A stretch of 64,000 nucleotides of DNA from the NCBI RefSeq assembly GCF_001458735.1, contig NZ_CZQA01000010.1, positions 186,001 to 250,000 on the forward strand, in the 5' to 3' direction. The notes under the pieces were generated by a model, which ran no database searches, was not told the origin of the DNA, and worked only from the letters and a program-made list of their open reading frames with translations. Below, piece by piece: positions 59,821-64,000 of the stretch. The DNA comes from Candidatus Nitrospira nitrosa (GTDB lineage: Bacteria > Nitrospirota > Nitrospiria > Nitrospirales > Nitrospiraceae). A program made the translations under genes and the position numbers. Numbering within the stretch: position 1 is the stretch's first letter; each line of letters begins with the position of its first letter.

Positions 59821-61590
59821 CTAACGCAGGTACTTGAGGAGAGTATTGTCGAAGATCCGACCAAGGGATGCCCCTGCGGCTTGAATCGCATACTCTTGCA
59901 GCGTCAAATCAGAGATGGTCCGTGCCAAATCAATATCCTCGAACGACGACAGCGTATTAGTGGCAAGTTCCTTGGCATCATCCAAAGCCAGCGACGTAGA
60001 CTCCAAGCGGTTCGTCAACGCACCCACGTCTCCCTGCGCTGCCGCGACTTGACTGATCGCGCGGTCCAAACTATCTAAGCTCTCAACAATCCCTGCCTTG
60101 AAATTTCCTCGAAGGGCTGCCAGAAGTTGTTGTACCGTATCAAACAGATTCACGTCGGAACCGCTAAAAGCCTCATCCCCGCGCACACCGGTGCTGACAA
60201 CCTCTCCATCAGCGACTTCAATCTGTTGGTTGCCGGCATCTCCAGCATACCGAGTATGTGCAGTCACGTGAAACAGATCTCCTGCAGCCGGTGCAGACGC
60301 GCTATGAGTGATTCGGAATTGAATTCCATCGAATGTAATCGGAGCACCAGCTGTATAGGCTTGATTGGCGAGGACTGTTTGTGAAGTCAGAGCGAGGGTA
60401 AATCGATCTCCGGTGACAGGCCCGGCCCCCTGTGCATTGGAAAGCACGACACGAACACCTTCAAATTCGATGGCGCCACCGGACACATAGGTATTCCCGG
60501 ATGAAAGCGTTGCACCCGTGGTGGTGTTTCGCACGGAATACTGGGACGATGACGTAAACTGTATTTCGTATGTGTCGAGTGTAATTTCTTGTGGATCAAC
60601 GACCCCAGCATCAGCGACACCCACCCGGCCGACATTGGCAGAATTCGGCGAGACCGAGAGAGGAGTCGAGACATTGAGAACATCAAACGTTGTCGCCCCA
60701 CTAAATCGAACGACGTAGTTGTCGTAGGAGGTCGTACTAGGATTCAGCACCTGTCCTTGAGAGATCAAGGCTCCCCCGCTGTTTGTCGACGCAACATGAG
60801 TCGCCACGGTCGTCGCAAACGTCGCACCACCGTTACCTGAACTCCCTCCGTTGAATCCGAGCAGCGTACGGGCCGACCCCCCGGACACGTCCACTGTGGA
60901 GCTTGCTCCCTCAGAATCGGACACTATGACAAGACGCGCATCCTCATATCGGACGGACACGCTCTTTCCCGCAACGGCTAACGTCGTATCGGCATTGATT
61001 CGGCTCTGTACACGCGCAGCTAGCTCAGAACTGGTCAACGTCTCTGTACCTCCGGTCAAATCAATCGTGCCGGAAGTCACGCCATCCACGGTGACCGTCA
61101 GCGTATCGGTAACCGCATTCGTCAGCGTCACAGGCGAGGACAGGGGCAATCCTGCAGCAAATCCGTGGCGGCTTGTACCACCAAACACCGGTTGATTCTC
61201 ATCGTATTCGGCATTTCCAAGTTGAAGAAGGTGCTGGAGGAGAGCCTTGACTTCTTGCCCGCCTGCGGCTCGCTCCGCCGCACCATTGGTATCAGAGGCA
61301 TACTGAACCGCCAATTGTCGCACTCGAGAGAGGGTCGATGTCGTACCCTGCAATGCCGTATCGGCCAGATCCAGTCGGACCGTTGCCGAAGAAATATTTC
61401 GAAGATGCTGTTCCAGTTTCGCTAAGGTGGTTTTTTCTCCGACGATCCGATGGAATCGCCCGGGATCGTCAGACGGCTGCAACACCTGCTTGCCGGTTGC
61501 AAGATGTTCCTGCAATTGCAGCGCTCGTGATCGAGACCGTTGATAGCTGTTGACGAGGAATCCAAAGACCTGCTGTTCCGTCACGCGCAT
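59821..61590 (-). CDS. flgL: Hook-filament junction protein FlgL with enlarged middle
   Basis: A 589-residue FlgL, almost twice the E. coli length (317). Flagellin-like ends are conserved: MRVTEQQVFGFLVNSYQRSR and LQEHLATGKQVLQPSDDPGR at the N-terminus, EYAIQAAGASLGRIFDNTLL at the C-terminus. The central ~350 residues are Ser/Thr/Gly-rich and include a Flagellin_IN-like domain (~185-280: TVTVDGVTSGTIDLTGGTET, VQSRINADTTLAVAG) related to the one in FlgK. FlgL joins FlgK to the filament. The gene starts 15 bp after flgK. Confidence 0.93.
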   Translation of the reverse strand: MRVTEQQVFGFLVNSYQRSRSRALQLQEHLATGKQVLQPSDDPGRFHRIVGEKTTLAKLEQHLRNISSATVRLDLADTALQGTTSTLSRVRQLAVQYASDTNGAAERAAGGQEVKALLQHLLQLGNAEYDENQPVFGGTSRHGFAAGLPLSSPVTLTNAVTDTLTVTVDGVTSGTIDLTGGTETLTSSELAARVQSRINADTTLAVAGKSVSVRYEDARLVIVSDSEGASSTVDVSGGSARTLLGFNGGSSGNGGATFATTVATHVASTNSGGALISQGQVLNPSTTSYDNYVVRFSGATTFDVLNVSTPLSVSPNSANVGRVGVADAGVVDPQEITLDTYEIQFTSSSQYSVRNTTTGATLSSGNTYVSGGAIEFEGVRVVLSNAQGAGPVTGDRFTLALTSQTVLANQAYTAGAPITFDGIQFRITHSASAPAAGDLFHVTAHTRYAGDAGNQQIEVADGEVVSTGVRGDEAFSGSDVNLFDTVQQLLAALRGNFKAGIVESLDSLDRAISQVAAAQGDVGALTNRLESTSLALDDAKELATNTLSSFEDIDLARTISDLTLQEYAIQAAGASLGRIFDNTLLKYLR

Positions 61591-61605
61591 GGCGTACTCC
61601 TTGGT

Positions 61606-63630
61606 CTATCGCTTGAGCGAAATCAAGGTCGACATCATTTCATCGGCCGCGACGATCATACGCGAAGCAGCTTCAAACGCTCGTTGAAACTTGAGTAAAT
61701 TGACCAGCTCCTCGTCAAGCGAGACACCAGACACCTGGGCGTGAAAACTTTGGAGCTGTTCTTGGCGAACTTCCTCCGTATCAAGTCGCTGTGCGGCAAC
61801 CTGGGAGGCCACTCCTAAATCCGCCGTTGTCTTGCGATAGGAATCAAGCAGTGTTGCATTATCGAGGCTCGTGATAGTTTTCGATTGCAGCGCAACAAGA
61901 TTGAGGCCGTTCTGATTGTTCCCTGGGACACCCGCTCGTGTCGACGAGAGTGCAAGTTTTGATGGATCGGACAGCGCGACAAGAATGTCTCTCGCGGCAT
62001 TCTCCCGACTGTTGAACGCCAAAACATCGTTGGCCGCCGGCGCTCCCGATACCGTCACGGCAATACCGTCAACATGAAACGTTTGAGGACCACTGTAGGT
62101 CCCGGAAGCTGCGGTAGCCGTTCCCCCAGATAGGCCGAGGCCTGCTCGTGCCGTCCCGCCGGTGACGTCGACGGCACTCGCCCCACCAGTCAAATTGGAT
62201 CGCACCAGCAAGCGGTTCGTTGTACTGTCAAAATTTACCGCGACCCGTCGGCCTGCTGCAGTCAGTGTCGCATCTGCGTTGATTTTGTTCTGCAGTTCAG
62301 TAGCCAATGCGCTGCCTGACGCATAGGGCTGACCTGGTGATGCGGCTCCATTAAGTGTGATGGTCCCTGACGTTGTCCCGTCAACCGACACAACCAACGT
62401 GTCGTTTACCCCAGAGACGATATTGAACGGAGTATCTACTGTTGGAGGGGTAATGGCTGTTCCGGTGTAATTCCCATGAATTCCAGCCCCCGTTGTCGCA
62501 TCGACAATGCTATAGCTGTTCGTGCCGCTGAACCGCACTTCGTAGTCATGGAACGTCAGGGAGCTTGGCGCCGTGATGGCTCCGCTGCCGATCGAGCTGG
62601 ACCCCGTATTTGTCGTCGGTGCGTTCGTCGTGACCGACAATCCCGAGAAGACATCATTCCCGGTGGAACCGTCAAGGCCGTATCCCACACGGTGAAGTTG
62701 GTTCACCTCATTGATCAGCGATCCTGCCAGCGCATCAATCCCACGTTGAACCGACGGAATAGATTGGTCTCGAACATCTAACAGCCCACGAAGGCGTCCG
62801 GTTGAAATCAAGTCACTAATGATAGCCGGTTGAGTTCCCCCAATATCGTACCCGATTTCAAGAAGACCCTGGTTGTCCGTCGATTCAACCCCCACCAAGT
62901 GACGGGTCGTCTCCTGATCAACGAGCACAAGACCACGAGCGGTAAAGACCGAGATGGTGCCATCTGATCGATCGAGCGTGAACACTTCAACTCTCGTCGC
63001 CAACTCGTTGACGGCAAGATCTCGTTGATCGCGAAGATCGTTGGCATTCTGCCCGCTCACCTCGGCCGACTTTATTTGGGTATTGAACTCTGCAATTTTG
63101 GCGGTCAGCGTATTGACCTCGTCAATCGTCACCCCCACTTGGACATCGATCGCTCGACGAGTTTCAACCAAGTCCGTATTGATCTGGTGAAACGCTCCTG
63201 CCAAGGTCGAAGCTCTTCCCAGCACTACTGAGCGTGAGGAGACTTGTGATGGTGTGGTCGTCGCATCCTGGAAAGCCTTGAACAACTCGTTGAGTTTTCC
63301 TGAGAGCCCCTGACCTCGAGCATCCCCGAAGAGGCTCTCGAGTCGATTTAACTCATCTCGAAGGACCGTGAATTGCCCGAGATCTTCATGAGATTCCTTC
63401 ACCTCACGGTTCAGAAAGACGTCCACCGCTCGTCGGATCTCGGCAATTCTTACGCCGGTTCCGACTTGCCCCGGGCTTCCATCGACCGGCCGCTCTTCGG
63501 TCAGGACGACTTGCTGTCTGGAGAAACCCGGAGTATTGACATTGCCAATATTGTGGCCCGTGACGGTCAGTCCCTGTTGCGCCGTAAACAGGGCCGTCTT
63601 GGCAATGTCCATTAATGCACTAAGTCCCAT
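61606..63630 (-). CDS. flgK: Hook-associated protein FlgK with enlarged middle
   Basis: A 674-residue FlgK (E. coli 547). The N-terminus LMDIAKTALFTAQQGLTVTG and HNIGNVNTPGFSRQQVVL is the classic flagellar rod/hook motif, with the FlgK helical domain to ~340. The C-terminus VNLLKFQRAFEAASRMI is the conserved D0 helix. An inserted Flagellin_IN-like segment (~410-520: LVVSVDGTTSGTITLNGAA, LQNKINADATLTAAG) matches that in FlgL. FlgK is the first junction protein laid on the hook. flgN precedes it by 6 bp. Confidence 0.94.
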   Translation of the reverse strand: MGLSALMDIAKTALFTAQQGLTVTGHNIGNVNTPGFSRQQVVLTEERPVDGSPGQVGTGVRIAEIRRAVDVFLNREVKESHEDLGQFTVLRDELNRLESLFGDARGQGLSGKLNELFKAFQDATTTPSQVSSRSVVLGRASTLAGAFHQINTDLVETRRAIDVQVGVTIDEVNTLTAKIAEFNTQIKSAEVSGQNANDLRDQRDLAVNELATRVEVFTLDRSDGTISVFTARGLVLVDQETTRHLVGVESTDNQGLLEIGYDIGGTQPAIISDLISTGRLRGLLDVRDQSIPSVQRGIDALAGSLINEVNQLHRVGYGLDGSTGNDVFSGLSVTTNAPTTNTGSSSIGSGAITAPSSLTFHDYEVRFSGTNSYSIVDATTGAGIHGNYTGTAITPPTVDTPFNIVSGVNDTLVVSVDGTTSGTITLNGAASPGQPYASGSALATELQNKINADATLTAAGRRVAVNFDSTTNRLLVRSNLTGGASAVDVTGGTARAGLGLSGGTATAASGTYSGPQTFHVDGIAVTVSGAPAANDVLAFNSRENAARDILVALSDPSKLALSSTRAGVPGNNQNGLNLVALQSKTITSLDNATLLDSYRKTTADLGVASQVAAQRLDTEEVRQEQLQSFHAQVSGVSLDEELVNLLKFQRAFEAASRMIVAADEMMSTLISLKR

Positions 63631-63636
63631 AGATCC

Positions 63637-64000
63637 TCACCCTTGCCGCCTGATGACTGCAGCCGGCACATGGTGCTGTTGTCGAGCGCCCAACTCCGAA
63701 TACAGATCTCCGTCCGGCAATGACTGGCGGTGCGCTTCCAGCGCTCGAAAGAGAAACGATTGAACGCTGTGGATTAGCACCTGGTTGGCAGCAATATCCT
63801 GTTTCACCGCCCGAACCTTTTCCGCCAGTCGCTCATACTGCTCCAGAATTACCCCAGCCTGTGGGCTTTGAACTCGGTGGAGTATTTCCGTAACCGTTCG
63901 ATTGGAAAGTGGCACCTGATACGTGTTGGCGAGGTCGTCAAGCAGCAGATCGAGCTCGTCTTTCAACTGGTGAAGCGACTCAAGGATCGAGATCCTGGAT
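63637..64000 (-). CDS. flgN: FlgN-like export chaperone (5' end outside window)
   Basis: A helical protein directly upstream of flgK. The frame stays open to the window edge (SILESLHQLKDELDLLLDDL), so the true start lies outside; an internal TTG at 63966 would give 109 residues but is not convincing. Long helices (ILEQYERLAEKVRAVKQDI, IHSVQSFLFRALEAH) fit FlgN, the export chaperone for FlgK and FlgL. The match is based on size, helix pattern and gene order, since FlgN sequences diverge quickly. Confidence 0.75.
   Translation of the reverse strand, partial: SRISILESLHQLKDELDLLLDDLANTYQVPLSNRTVTEILHRVQSPQAGVILEQYERLAEKVRAVKQDIAANQVLIHSVQSFLFRALEAHRQSLPDGDLYSELGARQQHHVPAAVIRRQG

Overview
The window is a motility, chemotaxis and cyclic-di-GMP signalling region from a Gram-negative, monoflagellate-type bacterium. 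Gene content, about 57% G+C (estimated by eye) and family resemblances fit a Nitrospira-like member of the Nitrospirota; this assignment is inference, since no 16S rRNA gene is present. Nearly all genes lie on the minus strand. I saw no rRNA or tRNA gene, insertion sequence, prophage or CRISPR array.

Read in the minus-strand direction, from high to low coordinates, the layout is as follows. (a) 64000-59010: flgN (cut by the window edge), flgK, flgL, csrA and fliW, the hook-filament junction and its post-transcriptional control pair. (b) 58861-54669, the main plus-strand block: an HD-GYP protein and a PAS-PAS hybrid kinase behind a sigma-28-like promoter. (c) 54428-53706: a YcgR-like PilZ protein. 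(d) 53526-30500: an almost gapless run of about 15 genes for sugar-nucleotide synthesis and glycosyl transfer, ending just upstream of the flagellin gene. It encodes a ColD/RfbH-type dehydratase with His at the usual Lys position, a GDP-fucose/colitose-synthase-like reductase, a second epimerase, heptose kinase and guanylyltransferase homologues, an aminotransferase, two B12-binding radical SAM enzymes, a thiamine-diphosphate enzyme, three glycosyltransferases and a 2172-residue multidomain glycosyltransferase/methyltransferase. (e) 30307-26887: fliC, flaG, fliD, fliS and fliT. (f) 26710-23715: a PilZ protein, a broken chemoreceptor-like gene, a plus-strand flhG-like ATPase gene and a small HTH gene. 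(g) 23417-16835: cheY, cheZ, motA, motB, a STAS protein, a second CheZ-like protein, a second cheY and cheA. (h) 16611-15013: ribBA and a ferredoxin. (i) 14894-11993: cheW and a soluble triple-PAS chemoreceptor. (j) 11423-5657: a giant PAS/GAF kinase and its response regulator. (k) 5371-1: three paralogous degenerate HD-GYP proteins and an atypical LuxR-type regulator.

The parts form one programme. Sigma-28-like promoters (about TCAA or TAAA, 15-16 bp, GCCGATAA) precede fliC, csrA-fliW, cheW-receptor, the HD-GYP/hybrid-kinase pair and, more weakly, the STAS-to-cheA genes. Cyclic-di-GMP elements (HD-GYP, PilZ, and MshE-N-like repeats inside CheA) run through the region. The glycan island beside fliC probably decorates the filament. 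The most novel candidates are that island, which may make an unusual branched dideoxy sugar and/or heptose; the metal-ligand-depleted HD-GYP family; the structured leader before one of its members; and the MshE-N-like insertion in CheA.
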